DNA of 24,664 nucleotides, taken from positions 1-24,664 of IMG/VR virus record IMGVR_UViG_3300022756_000010; one strand, given 5' to 3'. The stretch is from a virus. Below are positions 1-6,474 of the stretch, piece after piece (within the stretch, counting starts at the first letter, position 1; each line of letters begins with the position of its first letter). Under the pieces are notes generated by a model. The model searched no databases and was not told the origin of the DNA. It was given only the letters and a program-made list of their open reading frames with translations. A program made the translations under genes and the position numbers.

Positions 1-323
1 GCGAGCACTTGGTGGCGCGCGTCCTCGGGCGAGAGCGTGCGGCCCGCGGCGTCGGCCTCGCGCTGCAGATGCTCAATGCCCTTCCGAATCGTCGCCTCCG
101 AGAATTGTGCCTCCGCGGCCGCGCGGCCCACCGAGATCGCGCGCCCCTCGCCGTCTACTTCGTCGGGGAGTCGGGCGGCACGGGGGGCGCTGGGGTCGCC
201 GGTCGAGGCGAGGCGCTCGGCGGCGCGGCGGCGTCCGCGCTCGCCCCACCAGAGGCCGAAGAAGACGCCGGCGCACTGGCCGAGGAGGACGACGACGACG
301 AGGGCAACGGTGAATCGGTCGAT
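1..323 (-). CDS. Partial small membrane protein of the head/packaging region, no canonical start codon
   Basis: The reading frame is open from about 323 to the left edge, so the C-terminus lies outside the window. It begins DRFTVALVVVVLLGQC, a clear hydrophobic helix (about residues 2-22), and continues with a soluble part containing FSEATIRKGIEHLQREAD, likely helical. A good Shine-Dalgarno GGAGG (minus strand, about 328-332) sits four bases before an ATC codon at 321-323. No ATG, GTG or TTG occurs in frame near it. The frame overlaps the Ser-rich tail of the 155-538 frame and is offset from it by -1. It could be started at ATC, be reached by a -1 shift from the upstream gene, or reflect a sequence error. 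I do not recognise the family. Confidence 0.5.
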   Translation of the reverse strand, partial: MDRFTVALVVVVLLGQCAGVFFGLWWGERGRRRAAERLASTGDPSAPRAARLPDEVDGEGRAISVGRAAAEAQFSEATIRKGIEHLQREADAAGRTLSPEDARHQVL

Positions 324-538
324 GGGGCCTCCGGGGTAAAGCCGAGGATCGGCGTGAGCAGCCAGCGCCAGAGGCGGCGGTACCAGGTCTGCTGTTGGCG
401 CGCGCGCGCCTGCGCGCGCTCGTAGAGCAGGAAGAGCAGCCCCAAGTCCGCGCGCGTGACGAAGCGATCGGGGCTCTGGGCGATCCAGTCCTTGACACTG
501 ACGCCGGCCCCGAGCGGGCGCTTACGGGAGTTCTTCAT
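155..538 (-). CDS. Small protein after the terminase, with questionable Ser/Pro-rich C-terminal half
   Basis: The ATG at 538 lies inside the 3' end of the terminase gene (17-base overlap). The first 70 residues look like a real protein: basic N-terminus, VKDWIAQSPDRFVTRADL, then an amphipathic YERAQARARQQQTWYRRLWRWLL segment in pieces. The rest of this 127-residue frame is a low-complexity Ser/Ala/Pro tail. It is produced by reading a TCG-rich stretch that in the -1 frame encodes a good transmembrane helix. The N-terminal part is therefore better supported than the tail. The function is unknown. Confidence 0.5.
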   Translation of the reverse strand: MKNSRKRPLGAGVSVKDWIAQSPDRFVTRADLGLLFLLYERAQARARQQQTWYRRLWRWLLTPILGFTPEAPSTDSPLPSSSSSSSASAPASSSASGGASADAAAPPSASPRPATPAPPVPPDSPTK

Positions 539-2069
539 AGTTCTCGTCGGGCCGGCGGTGGAACGTGCGGTCGCCGCGGCCCTTCATGCCGCGGTCGCGA
601 TCGGCGGCGAGCATCTCGGGATCCCAGGCGCTCGGCTCGGACACCCCGCCCCAGGTGGACTTGGCGGGCGAGGGGCGCGAGGCGATCGCGTAGCGGGTCT
701 CGTCGTAGAAGTCGTCGCCCCCCTCCCCCCAATCGTCGGCGTCCGTCTTCAGGACGTCCTCGGGGTCGTCGGGGTCGATGACGCGCGTCTCCAAGACGTC
801 GAAGCAGCGGCGGTTCGTCTCGGTGTCGAAGAAGCGGAGGCGCGGGTGGATGTCGGTTTTGTTGGGCCCGCGGCCTTTGTACGAGAACGCGTCGCGGAGC
901 GCCTGCAGGCCCATCTTGCGGTCGATGTTCGCCTGCGAGAGCGGGAGGCCGAGCGTGCTGAAGGTGTCGGCAATCGTCGGGGTGTCTTCGCCGCGGGCCT
1001 TGATGTTGGCCCACGCGTCGTGGCCCGCGCTGATGTAGGTGAGTTTCGGGATCCCGAGCTGCGCGAGCCGGCCGTTCACGCGCTGCGCGATCTCGTGGGG
1101 CAGGAGCCGGCGCCCGGTCACGGTGTCGATCTTGAAGACGTCGCCGTCTTCCGACGTCGTGTAGAACCCGAACGAGAACGGATGGTTGTAGCCCCAGTCG
1201 AAGGCGCCGAAGACGGGCCAGTGTCCCGGGCGCTCGAACGCGGGGATCAGGTGCACTTCGCGGCGGAGCTCGGCGAGCGCGGACCCGGCGCCCGCGGAAA
1301 AGTCGCCGTCGCGTTGCCAGGAGCGCCAGGGCTCGGGCAGGCGATCGAGCTTCTCGGCGTAGCGGGGGTCGCGCTGCATGAGCTCGGCGTTGTCGGTGAG
1401 CCGGGCCTGGAGGAAGGCGAAGTCTTCCGGCTTCTCGCCGTCCTCGGTGTGGAACCGCTTCTCGACGAACCACCGCTTGTACCAGAAGTGGCCGGGGCCA
1501 CCCGGGTTCGAGGGGAAGAGCGCGAACGGCCGCGCCATCGGCACGGTCGCGCGCAGCCGGTTGCCGGTGAGCCAGTTGACTTGGAAGTGGGAGTAGTGGG
1601 TCGCCTCCTCGAAGATCATCCAGTCGTATTCGGGGCCCTGATAGATGAAGACGTCCTGGTCGTTTCGGAGATAGCCGAAGTAGGAACGGCTGCCGTTGAA
1701 CCAAGAGACGAGGAGGTCGTTGCCGTTCCACTTGTAGAGCTGGCGGCCGGCGATGACGGCGGGCACCTCGGCGCGGAACTTCTGGACGTGGTTTTCTTTC
1801 ACCTCGCGTTCGGTGCGGCGGAAGAGGATGCCGGTCGAGCCGGGCCACATGAGCGCGGCGGCGGTGAGGACGGCGCGCGAGAGGTAGGATTTGCCGCCAC
1901 CCGCGGCGCCGCCGAAGCCGATGTAGGAGGGCCCGGGGGTGTTCTTGGGCCGGAAGATCGGCGTGAGCTGGTACGCCTCGTACTGTTTCGGCTGCAGGGC
2001 GTAGAGGACGAGGTTCAGTTCTTCGATCGTGACGACGGGGATCTTGACGATCGGTGGAGGGGCGGTCAT
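522..2069 (-). CDS. terL: Phage terminase large subunit (packaging ATPase/nuclease)
   Basis: This 515-residue protein is the DNA-packaging motor. Its N-terminal ATPase would power translocation into the prohead and its C-terminal nuclease would cut the concatemer. Visible motifs are Walker A GFGGAAGGGKS (about residues 51-61), a Walker B-like YDWMIFEEA (about 148-156, acidic pair EE), and FPSNPGG (about 185-191) typical of phage terminases. The RNase H-like nuclease begins with GAFDWGYNHPFSFGFY (about 288-303), with Asp291 the likely metal ligand. The length is normal for TerL. The ATG at 2069 overlaps the preceding stop (ATGA) and gives a start just before the conserved domain. It is followed by small genes that begin the structural module to the left. 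Confidence 0.95.
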   Translation of the reverse strand: MTAPPPIVKIPVVTIEELNLVLYALQPKQYEAYQLTPIFRPKNTPGPSYIGFGGAAGGGKSYLSRAVLTAAALMWPGSTGILFRRTEREVKENHVQKFRAEVPAVIAGRQLYKWNGNDLLVSWFNGSRSYFGYLRNDQDVFIYQGPEYDWMIFEEATHYSHFQVNWLTGNRLRATVPMARPFALFPSNPGGPGHFWYKRWFVEKRFHTEDGEKPEDFAFLQARLTDNAELMQRDPRYAEKLDRLPEPWRSWQRDGDFSAGAGSALAELRREVHLIPAFERPGHWPVFGAFDWGYNHPFSFGFYTTSEDGDVFKIDTVTGRRLLPHEIAQRVNGRLAQLGIPKLTYISAGHDAWANIKARGEDTPTIADTFSTLGLPLSQANIDRKMGLQALRDAFSYKGRGPNKTDIHPRLRFFDTETNRRCFDVLETRVIDPDDPEDVLKTDADDWGEGGDDFYDETRYAIASRPSPAKSTWGGVSEPSAWDPEMLAADRDRGMKGRGDRTFHRRPDENYEELP

Positions 2070-2371
2070 CCGAACGCGATCGCCGCCTGCTCGTTCAGCC
2101 ACCGCCCGTGTTGGATCAGGTACTGATTGAGCGGGTTGAGCCCATACTTCGCCCAGAACGCGGCGGGCTGGAGCTGCTCCTCTTCGTGGTGGTGCGCGCG
2201 GCAGAGCGAGACGGCGATGTCGCCGTGGATGCGCGTCTTCGGGGTGTGGGCCGGGTCCGAGCTCGTTTCTTGGCGGAGGCCGAGGTGTTCGCAGACGACG
2301 CAGCGTTGCCAGCGGAGCCAGGCGAGGAAGCCGGGCTCGCGGAGGATCTCGGGCTTCGGGGCGGCGGTCAC
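2066..2371 (-). CDS. HNH-like nuclease or zinc-binding protein just upstream of terL
   Basis: The 101-residue protein starts at GTG 2371 (GTGA overlap with the upstream gene) and overlaps terL by ATGA. It shows CVVC (Cys24, Cys27), DPAH (His42), GD (50-51) and SLCRAHHHEEE (Cys57, His60, His61). This Cys2...His...Cys-x2-His layout resembles the small HNH proteins (DUF968/NinG-like) found near phage recombination or packaging genes. HNH proteins next to TerL often assist cos or pac cleavage; that role here is inference. It could be a structural zinc protein if metal-bound but inactive. Confidence 0.75.
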   Translation of the reverse strand: MTAAPKPEILREPGFLAWLRWQRCVVCEHLGLRQETSSDPAHTPKTRIHGDIAVSLCRAHHHEEEQLQPAAFWAKYGLNPLNQYLIQHGRWLNEQAAIAFG

Positions 2372-2547
2372 GCGAGTCCCGCGGCGACGAAGCGCGCGCC
2401 GTGCAGGAAGTTGTCCGCGACCGGCCGGCAGAGCTCGCCGGCGGGGGCTCCACACTCCGTGCACGGCACCGCCTTCGCCTGTGCCCACGCCTCGACCATG
2501 TTCTGGAGGGGATTGCGGAGCATCCGGTCGACGTCGGCGTCGGTCAC
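2368..2547 (-). CDS. Small zinc-finger protein
   Basis: The 59-residue protein uses GTG at 2547, which overlaps the previous stop. It carries CTECGAPAGELCRP followed by LHGARF, the Cys-x2-Cys-x7-Cys...His pattern of a small zinc-binding family common in phages with GC-rich hosts. The N-terminal half is helical (DVDRMLRNPLQNMVEAWAQ). A longer in-frame extension upstream reads as Arg/Pro-rich noise and overlaps the next gene, so it was not used. Function unknown. Confidence 0.65.
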   Translation of the reverse strand: MTDADVDRMLRNPLQNMVEAWAQAKAVPCTECGAPAGELCRPVADNFLHGARFVAAGLA

Positions 2548-2657
2548 GAGCAGTACCAGCGGACGGCGATTTTCAGGGCGCGGGCGAAGTCGCGGCGGCG
2601 CTCGAGGCGGGCGAGGTAGGGCTCGAGGTCCCACAGCCGCTTGCGGCGCCCCTTCAC
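2544..2657 (-). CDS. Very small basic protein (37 aa)
   Basis: GTG at 2657 overlaps the stop of the upstream gene and its own TGA overlaps the GTG of the next gene (GTGA on both sides). This exactly fills what would otherwise be a gap in a chain of coupled genes. The product contains GRRKRLWDLEPYLARLERRR and ends in WYCS, so it is strongly basic and probably helical. No family recognised. Confidence 0.55.
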   Translation of the reverse strand: MKGRRKRLWDLEPYLARLERRRDFARALKIAVRWYCS

Positions 2658-2827
2658 GGGATCTCTTTCACGACGATCGCGCCGTTCGGGGACCCGAGCG
2701 CCACGACCCCGACGGGCATCCGGACGTCGGCGAGGATGGGCGTGTTCGGCCCCGTGCAGGGCGGCAGGTGGCGCAAGATGTCGTCGGCGACGAGAAAGGC
2801 GTGGACGAGCTTCTCGTCCGTGGTCAC
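2654..2827 (-). CDS. Hypothetical protein (57 aa)
   Basis: GTG at 2827 overlaps the preceding stop. The sequence begins TTDEKLVHAFLVADDIL and ends with hydrophobic beta-like runs VGVVALGSPNGAIVVKEIP. No motif or membrane segment is evident. It sits in the small-gene cluster between the packaging region and terL. Supported mainly by coupling on both sides and protein-like composition. Confidence 0.6.
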   Translation of the reverse strand: MTTDEKLVHAFLVADDILRHLPPCTGPNTPILADVRMPVGVVALGSPNGAIVVKEIP

Positions 2828-3051
2828 GGAAGCACGTCGTCGTAGATCTGCTCGGGGTGAATCCCGAGCTTCTCGACGGCCTCGAGGTACGCCCCCTGCT
2901 TCGGCTTCGTAGCGTCGATCATCTCCTGCGTGATTGTCACCTTCGTCGAGACGTCGCCGGGGCACGGGCAGAGCTTCCACCGCGTGTCGTGTGTCAGGCA
3001 CCAGAAGTGCCCGTGCCGCTCCTCGAGGTGGAGCTCGACCGGCTCCCTCAC
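2824..3051 (-). CDS. Hypothetical protein with Cys/His-containing N-terminus (75 aa)
   Basis: GTG at 3051 overlaps the stop of the membrane protein upstream. The N-terminal part, HGHFWCLTHDTRWKLCPCPG, holds three Cys and three His and may bind zinc. The C-terminal part is helical (QGAYLEAVEKLGIHPEQI). A longer upstream extension is Arg/Pro-rich and overlaps the neighbour, so it was rejected. Function unknown. Confidence 0.65.
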   Translation of the reverse strand: MREPVELHLEERHGHFWCLTHDTRWKLCPCPGDVSTKVTITQEMIDATKPKQGAYLEAVEKLGIHPEQIYDDVLP

Positions 3052-3254
3052 GGGAGGGGCCCGAAGGGTGGGCGGGCGTTGCCGACGTTGACGGAGACGT
3101 AGTGCTCGACGAAGAGGCCGCCGGCCAAGACGAGGACGGCCGCGATCGACTCGAGGGACAGGTTGAACGGGAGGCCGGCGAGGATGAGCCACGCGACGAG
3201 CGTGACGACTTCGAGGGCGGTGAACAGGATGACGCCGATCAGGGCACGCGACAT
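3048..3254 (-). CDS. Small two-helix membrane protein
   Basis: The ATG at 3254 follows a clear GGAGG Shine-Dalgarno four bases upstream. The 68-residue product has two hydrophobic segments (about residues 5-26 and 35-50) joined by a short polar loop. The C-terminus is Pro-rich. A holin-type or membrane accessory role is possible, but it lies far from the other lysis-like genes at 22.5-23.2 kb, so no function is assigned. Confidence 0.7.
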   Translation of the reverse strand: MSRALIGVILFTALEVVTLVAWLILAGLPFNLSLESIAAVLVLAGGLFVEHYVSVNVGNARPPFGPLP

Positions 3255-3264
3255 AGAACCTCCG

Positions 3265-3471
3265 TTAGGAGCGGGGGGCGAACCAGACCGCGTAGACGAT
3301 CACCGCGACGACCCCCCCGTACAGCAGCCAGAACCCGATGTCGACCGCCCAGGTCGCCGCCGACTTCCCGAAGCCCGTGAAGCGGCCCTCGCGCTCGAGC
3401 CGCTCGAGGTCCGCGGCGGCCAAGAGCGACAGGTGGCGCCGGCGGGCATCCTTCTCGACGACGATGGTCAT
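3265..3471 (-). CDS. Small C-terminally anchored membrane protein
   Basis: ATG at 3471 overlaps the preceding stop (ATGA). The 68-residue protein has a charged helical N-terminus (KDARRRHLSLLAAADLERLE) and one hydrophobic segment near the C-terminus (about residues 45-63, IGFWLLYGGVVAVIVYAVW). It is adjacent to another small membrane protein, only 10 bases away, and the two may work together. Family not recognised. Confidence 0.7.
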   Translation of the reverse strand: MTIVVEKDARRRHLSLLAAADLERLEREGRFTGFGKSAATWAVDIGFWLLYGGVVAVIVYAVWFAPRS

Positions 3472-3647
3472 CGGGGGAAGCCGCTCCCCGAGGCTGCCCG
3501 GTCGTCATCGTGGACGCCTCTCCCGGGCATTACTCGGAGCAAGGACCGAGACTCCGGCCGGCGGCCTCGGCGCGGCAGGAACATTTCACGCCGAGCGGCC
3601 ACGTCCACGCCGCGCACCCGGACCTCGAGGGGAGCAGCGGGCCTCAC
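3468..3647 (-). CDS. Possible small Arg-rich protein (59 aa)
   Basis: A frame from GTG 3647 to 3468 is coupled to both neighbours (GTGA upstream, ATGA downstream). The composition is Arg-rich with no recognisable motif. The coupling is the main support. If this frame is not real, the 170-base gap would be unusual for this cluster. Confidence 0.45.
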   Translation of the reverse strand: MRPAAPLEVRVRGVDVAARREMFLPRRGRRPESRSLLRVMPGRGVHDDDRAASGSGFPR

Positions 3648-3910
3648 GATGCGGGCGGGGGATCGCCGATGGCGACCTTCACGGTGAACGCGCCCCGGCC
3701 GTTCTGTTCGAGATGTCCGTTCGTCTCGAACCCGATCTCCGCGCCCGCGGGGATGTTGAGCGGCGCCTGCGCGACCAACGCCTCGATCGCGTCCAGCGCC
3801 CGCACGGAGGCGGGGGAACCCTGCACCTGCCCCCGGCCCATGTCGAAGCACCGCTTCACCTCGCTCGCAAACGCGGCATCCCGCGCTTTCCCGCTGAACG
3901 ACCAGCTCAT
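3644..3910 (-). CDS. Hypothetical protein (88 aa)
   Basis: ATG at 3910 overlaps the previous stop. The protein begins MSWSFSGKARDAAFASEVKR and ends with a beta-rich segment (EIGFETNGHLEQNGRGAFTV). The pattern of a short helical start followed by strands near a Gly turn looks like a compact globular protein. It does not match a family I can name. Confidence 0.7.
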   Translation of the reverse strand: MSWSFSGKARDAAFASEVKRCFDMGRGQVQGSPASVRALDAIEALVAQAPLNIPAGAEIGFETNGHLEQNGRGAFTVKVAIGDPPPAS

Positions 3911-4347
3911 GGGGCCTCCTTGTCCGGCATGGTAGTGATCGCGGCTCCCTCGGGCGGCGCGCGCAAGGCGCGGAACTCGTCGTACGTCCAGCTCCGCGCC
4001 GGATAGGGCGTCTGGGCCGCCACGCCTTCGAGGATGTCGCGCAGGTGCTCGACGTACCGTCGCAACAGGGCCAGCCGCGGGGGCTCCGAGAGGTCGGGCG
4101 CCGACGACTCGGTGATCGCGGCCGGGGGCGACTTGAGCCGCTCGGCGGCCTCGAGCAGCAGGCCCACGACGTCGGGGCGCACCCCTTCCCGCGTCTGCAC
4201 GCTCATCAGGTCGAGCATCGACGCGATCGCCACGAGCGCGGGGGCTATCCCGCCCCACACCTCGACCAGCCGGTCGTACTCGACCCGCAACCGCTCCACC
4301 GCCTTCACCCGCTCGGCCCCGTTCAGGCGGTACGCCCCGCCCGTCAT
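3907..4347 (-). CDS. Helical hypothetical protein, first gene of the terminase operon
   Basis: The product is 146 residues from ATG 4347, which follows GGAGGTGGAGG. An alternative start 18 bases upstream (GTG 4365) would put this purine-rich stretch inside the coding region. It is mostly helical (RVKAVERLRVEYDRLVEVW and IASMLDLM), with a C-terminal RSWTYDEFRALR. No enzyme motif is seen. The upstream intergenic region holds the parS-like palindrome and a possible promoter, so this gene probably opens the leftward packaging operon. Confidence 0.75.
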   Translation of the reverse strand: MTGGAYRLNGAERVKAVERLRVEYDRLVEVWGGIAPALVAIASMLDLMSVQTREGVRPDVVGLLLEAAERLKSPPAAITESSAPDLSEPPRLALLRRYVEHLRDILEGVAAQTPYPARSWTYDEFRALRAPPEGAAITTMPDKEAP

Positions 4348-4380
4348 ACCCTCCACCTCCATCACTCGGCCCCCCTACTC

Positions 4381-4396
4381 GGTTTCACGTGAAACT
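4381..4396. promoter_or_regulatory. parS-like palindrome
   Basis: The 16-mer GGTTTCACGTGAAACT contains a perfect 14-base palindrome GTTTCACGTGAAAC. This matches the inner 14 bases of the universal bacterial parS consensus TGTTTCACGTGAAACA, the ParB (Spo0J) loading site. It lies about 35 bases before the first gene of the leftward packaging operon. No ParA or ParB gene is visible in the window, so host ParB binding is the natural hypothesis; a repressor operator is the alternative. Confidence 0.7.
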
Positions 4397-4418
4397 GCCG
4401 CGTCGCTGTCACCAGAAT

Positions 4419-4428
4419 CACGACGAAA
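4419..4428 (+). repeat. CACGACGAAA regulatory decamer, copy 1
   Basis: One of five exact copies of CACGACGAAA in the window, all in intergenic promoter regions. This copy lies 23 bases from the parS-like site. Confidence 0.5.
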
Positions 4429-4478
4429 GTCTCCCAAATCCCGGGAAAATACCCGCCACTCCCGACACCATCCCATCA

Positions 4479-4507
4479 CTAACACGACGAAAGAACCCCA
4501 AAATCAA
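4479..4507 (-). promoter_or_regulatory. Possible promoter for the terminase operon
   Basis: On the minus strand TTGATT (4502-4507) and TGTTAG (4479-4484) are 17 bases apart. The second CACGACGAAA copy (4483-4492) lies across the -10 side of the spacer, the same placement as at other promoters in the window. The -10 is a poor match, so this is tentative. Confidence 0.35.
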
Positions 4508-4721
4508 AAACTGGGTCGCACGAGCCTAGCTGTCACCTGGGGGCCCCGCGCTCCGCTTTTCCCTTTCGGCCTTCCGGGTGCGCGGTGCGGTCGGCTGCGG
4601 GTGATCGACCGTGCGTTTCGTGCTCGACTCCCCCGACAAGCGCCCCGACAGGTGCGGCGGGCAGATGGCTAACGCCTGCAAGCGCAGAAGCATGGCCAGC
4701 CTGCCTGCCCCTGATGCCCGA

Positions 4722-5060
4722 TCAGTCGCCATCGTGTGCGGCCCTTACGGCGATGGTGAATGGCGCCCCGTCCGCGCCCGTCAGCTCGGTGCGGATGGGC
4801 ACGCCGCCACGCGCGAGCAGCAGGTCAAGCGCCTTGATCCGGTCTTGGATGGCGACCTGCTTCCCGTCCTTCTCGGGCAAAGTGCCCTTGAGGGCGATAT
4901 GCGTTAGCTGGCGGGCGGCTTTGGGCGTGGCGGCCTCAAGGATTCGCCGCGCAACCGCTGAGTGTGTACGGCTTTTGTTGCCGGGATTGCCACGCCGAAG
5001 GGCGCCGCCATGCTTCTGCGGCTCTAGTGGTGCTGGCAGTAGGTGCGTAGCTGCTGTCAC
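4722..5060 (-). CDS. Terminase small-subunit-like DNA-binding protein
   Basis: The protein is 112 residues from GTG 5060. It contains HGGALRRGNPGNKSRTHSAV, a Gly/Asn/basic N-terminal segment often seen in phage small-terminase or DUF5681-like proteins. A helical region follows (RRILEAATPKAARQL, QVAIQDRIKALDLLLARGG) and then a beta-like tail. Such proteins select the packaging site. It lies 2.7 kb upstream of terL, separated by small genes and the parS region, which is farther than usual. It could instead be an unrelated helix-turn-helix protein. Confidence 0.5.
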   Translation of the reverse strand: MTAATHLLPAPLEPQKHGGALRRGNPGNKSRTHSAVARRILEAATPKAARQLTHIALKGTLPEKDGKQVAIQDRIKALDLLLARGGVPIRTELTGADGAPFTIAVRAAHDGD

Positions 5061-5080
5061 GCCACCAAGGTACGCCTAGG

Positions 5081-5099
5081 CGGCTGTCCGAGCAAGCGC
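5081..5099. repeat. 19-base dispersed repeat, copy 1
   Basis: CGGCTGTCCGAGCAAGCGC here matches CGGCTGTCCGAGCAGGCGC at 13001-13019 with one mismatch. Both copies lie in leaders upstream of minus-strand genes. Confidence 0.5.
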
Positions 5100-5240
5100 C
5101 GAAGGACACCCCGGAGCGCGAGCGCGAGCGATGCACGATTTTGCTGCGCCCGATTCACAGAGGCGCGGGCCGGTTTTGCTACGCGCCTTCTGCTGCGGGT
5201 GTGGTGGGTTTCGTGGTGCATGGTGGGCATAGACGGCGAG

Positions 5241-5266
5241 CGGCCCGGCTATCTGAGCCCGGGCCG
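5241..5266. terminator. Hairpin, candidate terminator
   Basis: CGGCCCGGCT pairs with AGCCCGGGCCG around the loop ATCTG, with one bulged base. The arm resembles the terminator hairpin at 6454-6474. It lies past the stop of the leftward operon ending at 5307. There is no good T-tract, so it may be Rho-assisted or bidirectional. Confidence 0.45.
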
Positions 5267-5284
5267 TGTGTGGTGGGTGGGGTT

Positions 5285-5301
5285 GGCCGGCTGCGCCGGC
5301 C
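5285..5301. terminator. Perfect hairpin right after the operon end
   Basis: GGCCGGC and GCCGGCC form a perfect 7-base stem around a 3-base loop, six bases past the stop codon at 5307. No T-run follows. Together with the hairpin at 5241-5266 it could form a tandem termination region. Confidence 0.45.
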
Positions 5302-5306
5302 CGGGG

Positions 5307-5495
5307 CTAGTCCGGCTCGGGTGGGTCGAAGTCGCTGGCTTCGTCTGCGAGCCGTTCCTGGTAGTCCTTGGGTGTGGTGTCGAGGGCGGGCGTCTGCGGG
5401 CCGCCGTCCCCCGGGGTGTTGGCGTGCGCGGTGCGGATATGCTCGGCGCGTTCGGCCTGAGTGAGCCACTCGCGACTACAGTGCGGGCACATCAT
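5307..5495 (-). CDS. Small C2H2 zinc-finger protein
   Basis: The 62-residue protein starts at ATG 5495, which overlaps the upstream stop. Its N-terminus is a single classical-looking finger, CPHCSREWLTQAERAEHIRTAH (a Cys-x2-Cys-x12-His-x4-His-type layout). An acidic, Pro-rich tail ends in DFDPPEPD. It is the last gene of the 6366-5307 operon, followed at once by a strong hairpin. DNA or protein binding is likely; the target is unknown. Confidence 0.75.
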   Translation of the reverse strand: MMCPHCSREWLTQAERAEHIRTAHANTPGDGGPQTPALDTTPKDYQERLADEASDFDPPEPD

Positions 5496-5845
5496 GGGGT
5501 CGCCTCGATGAAGTGCAGGAAGCCACCGAAGCGGCCGGCGCGATACGCGGCGCTGGCGGCGGCGGCGGCGTCGGTTTGGGTGGCGTACAGCTCGGGGTAG
5601 TCCTGTCTGACTCCACGCGCGTCGTAGGTGTAGACGCGCCAGTGCGTCTCACGCGTGCGCTCGTCCGTGAAGCCGTGATTGCATCCGCCGAGCAGCGGGT
5701 GACACACGTGCGTCGTGTCGTCGGGCTGGGCCAGGCGCTGCGCGGGCGTCAGCTCCACGATGGCGGGAACGCCGCAGCGCGGGCAGGGGCACAGCGGGAT
5801 GAGGGGCACGGCGGAGGCCGGGACCTTGGGGGCGGGCGCGGTCAT
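5492..5845 (-). CDS. Zinc-ribbon-like hypothetical protein (117 aa)
   Basis: ATG 5845 overlaps the upstream stop. The N-terminal half has LCPCPRCGVPAIVEL and later THVCHPLLGGCNHGF, two Cys/His clusters that could make a zinc ribbon. The C-terminal half is Ala/Tyr-rich and helical (TQTDAAAAASAAYRAGRFGG). No catalytic motif seen; function unknown. Confidence 0.7.
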   Translation of the reverse strand: MTAPAPKVPASAVPLIPLCPCPRCGVPAIVELTPAQRLAQPDDTTHVCHPLLGGCNHGFTDERTRETHWRVYTYDARGVRQDYPELYATQTDAAAAASAAYRAGRFGGFLHFIEATP

Positions 5846-6366
5846 TGGTCGAGCCCCCGGAGGAACGCTTCACCCGCGCGCGTCCACTCCATGCGGGCGG
5901 CGTCCAACTCGTCGGCCGTGGCGTTGTCACCCTTCTCGCGCAGCGCCGTGTCTACTTCGGCTGCGTACCCGTTGACGGTGTGCGCGTAGGTCAGGCAGGC
6001 GTCGTGCAGCGCCTTCGCGCGCGGGTCTTCGGTCTCGCCGGCCAGGTGGCGCTCGACAGCGGCCAGCGTGGCCTCGATCTCGTTCGAGTCGCTGGCCTGG
6101 ACGTACACGTCCCACGAGCCCGCGCGGTGATCTGTGAACTCCTGCAGGATGACCACGCGGCCGCCGATGTTGTACGCGGTCAAGGTGAAGGCGTTGCGTT
6201 GCGCGGCTTCCCCTGCGAGCCAGAGCGCGAAGGCGCTGGGGAATCGCTCGGCGATTACTACAGAGCCGGGCTTGCGCTTGAGGGGCTGCGCGGCGGCGCG
6301 TGCGTTCTCTTCGCACTCGCTCGCCGACAGACAACACACGTCGGGGCTGGGGCAACGGTGTTCCAT
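5842..6366 (-). CDS. Hypothetical protein (174 aa), first gene of operon
   Basis: ATG 6366 follows GGAGCGTGACC and a clear promoter-like pair at 6409-6437. The N-terminus is Cys-rich (HRCPSPDVCCLSASECEENA). The middle is beta-like (FTLTAYNIGGRVVILQEFTD and WDVYVQAS) and the C-terminal third is helical. No known family comes to mind. Its position at the head of a separately promoted accessory operon suggests early expression. Confidence 0.75.
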   Translation of the reverse strand: MEHRCPSPDVCCLSASECEENARAAAQPLKRKPGSVVIAERFPSAFALWLAGEAAQRNAFTLTAYNIGGRVVILQEFTDHRAGSWDVYVQASDSNEIEATLAAVERHLAGETEDPRAKALHDACLTYAHTVNGYAAEVDTALREKGDNATADELDAARMEWTRAGEAFLRGLDQ

Positions 6367-6367
6367 A

Positions 6368-6378
6368 GGTCACGCTCC
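6368..6378 (-). promoter_or_regulatory. Conserved ribosome-binding motif GGAGCGTGACC
   Basis: The same 11 bases precede the starts at 6366, 8619 and 16635, each reading GGAGCGTGACC shortly before ATG. Confidence 0.55.
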
Positions 6379-6391
6379 TATGTGGGGTGAA

Positions 6392-6437
6392 GGTTGGCTT
6401 ACTCGGTCATCCTAGCGGTTTCGTCGTGACCGCGCAA
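6392..6437 (-). promoter_or_regulatory. Promoter and operator for the 6366-5307 operon
   Basis: On the minus strand TTGCGC (6432-6437) and TAGGAT (6409-6414) are separated by 17 bases. The spacer contains CACGACGAAA (6419-6428). Just past the -10 is a variant of the GGTTGACCTA site (GGTTGGCTTA, 6392-6401, plus strand). The arrangement closely parallels the promoter at 8644-8689, so both operons are probably controlled together. Confidence 0.6.
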
Positions 6438-6453
6438 GTAGTAGAAAGAGAAC

Positions 6454-6474
6454 GGCCCGGGGCGAGCCCGGGCC
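6454..6474 (-). terminator. Rho-independent terminator of the 8619-6505 operon
   Basis: GGCCCGGG and CCCGGGCC pair around a short CTCGC-type loop. In the minus direction the hairpin is followed by GTTCTCTTTCT, a T-rich stretch. It lies 30 bases after the last stop of the operon and just before the next promoter, which fits insulation between two transcription units. Confidence 0.65.

Larger units (their letters stand above)
4366..4721. other. Intergenic region with parS-like site and promoter-like elements
   Basis: No convincing gene is present. The stretch is unusually AT-rich near 4400-4510 compared with its surroundings. It holds the parS-like palindrome, two copies of CACGACGAAA and a weak promoter-like pair. 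A frame at 4526-4732 (minus, 68 residues, ATG inside the 3' end of the next gene) is possible, but its second half is low-complexity basic sequence; I give it about 0.25. Confidence 0.6.

Noticed and set aside
456-2126. 556-residue open frame on the plus strand opposite the terminase
   Set aside because: It mirrors the terminase gene; high GC at third positions opens the opposite strand. The product has no recognisable fold and the minus-strand frame has clear ATPase motifs.
4611-4907. Plus-strand gene opposite the small-terminase-like gene
   Set aside because: The frame lacks a recognisable motif and overlaps the better-supported minus-strand gene.
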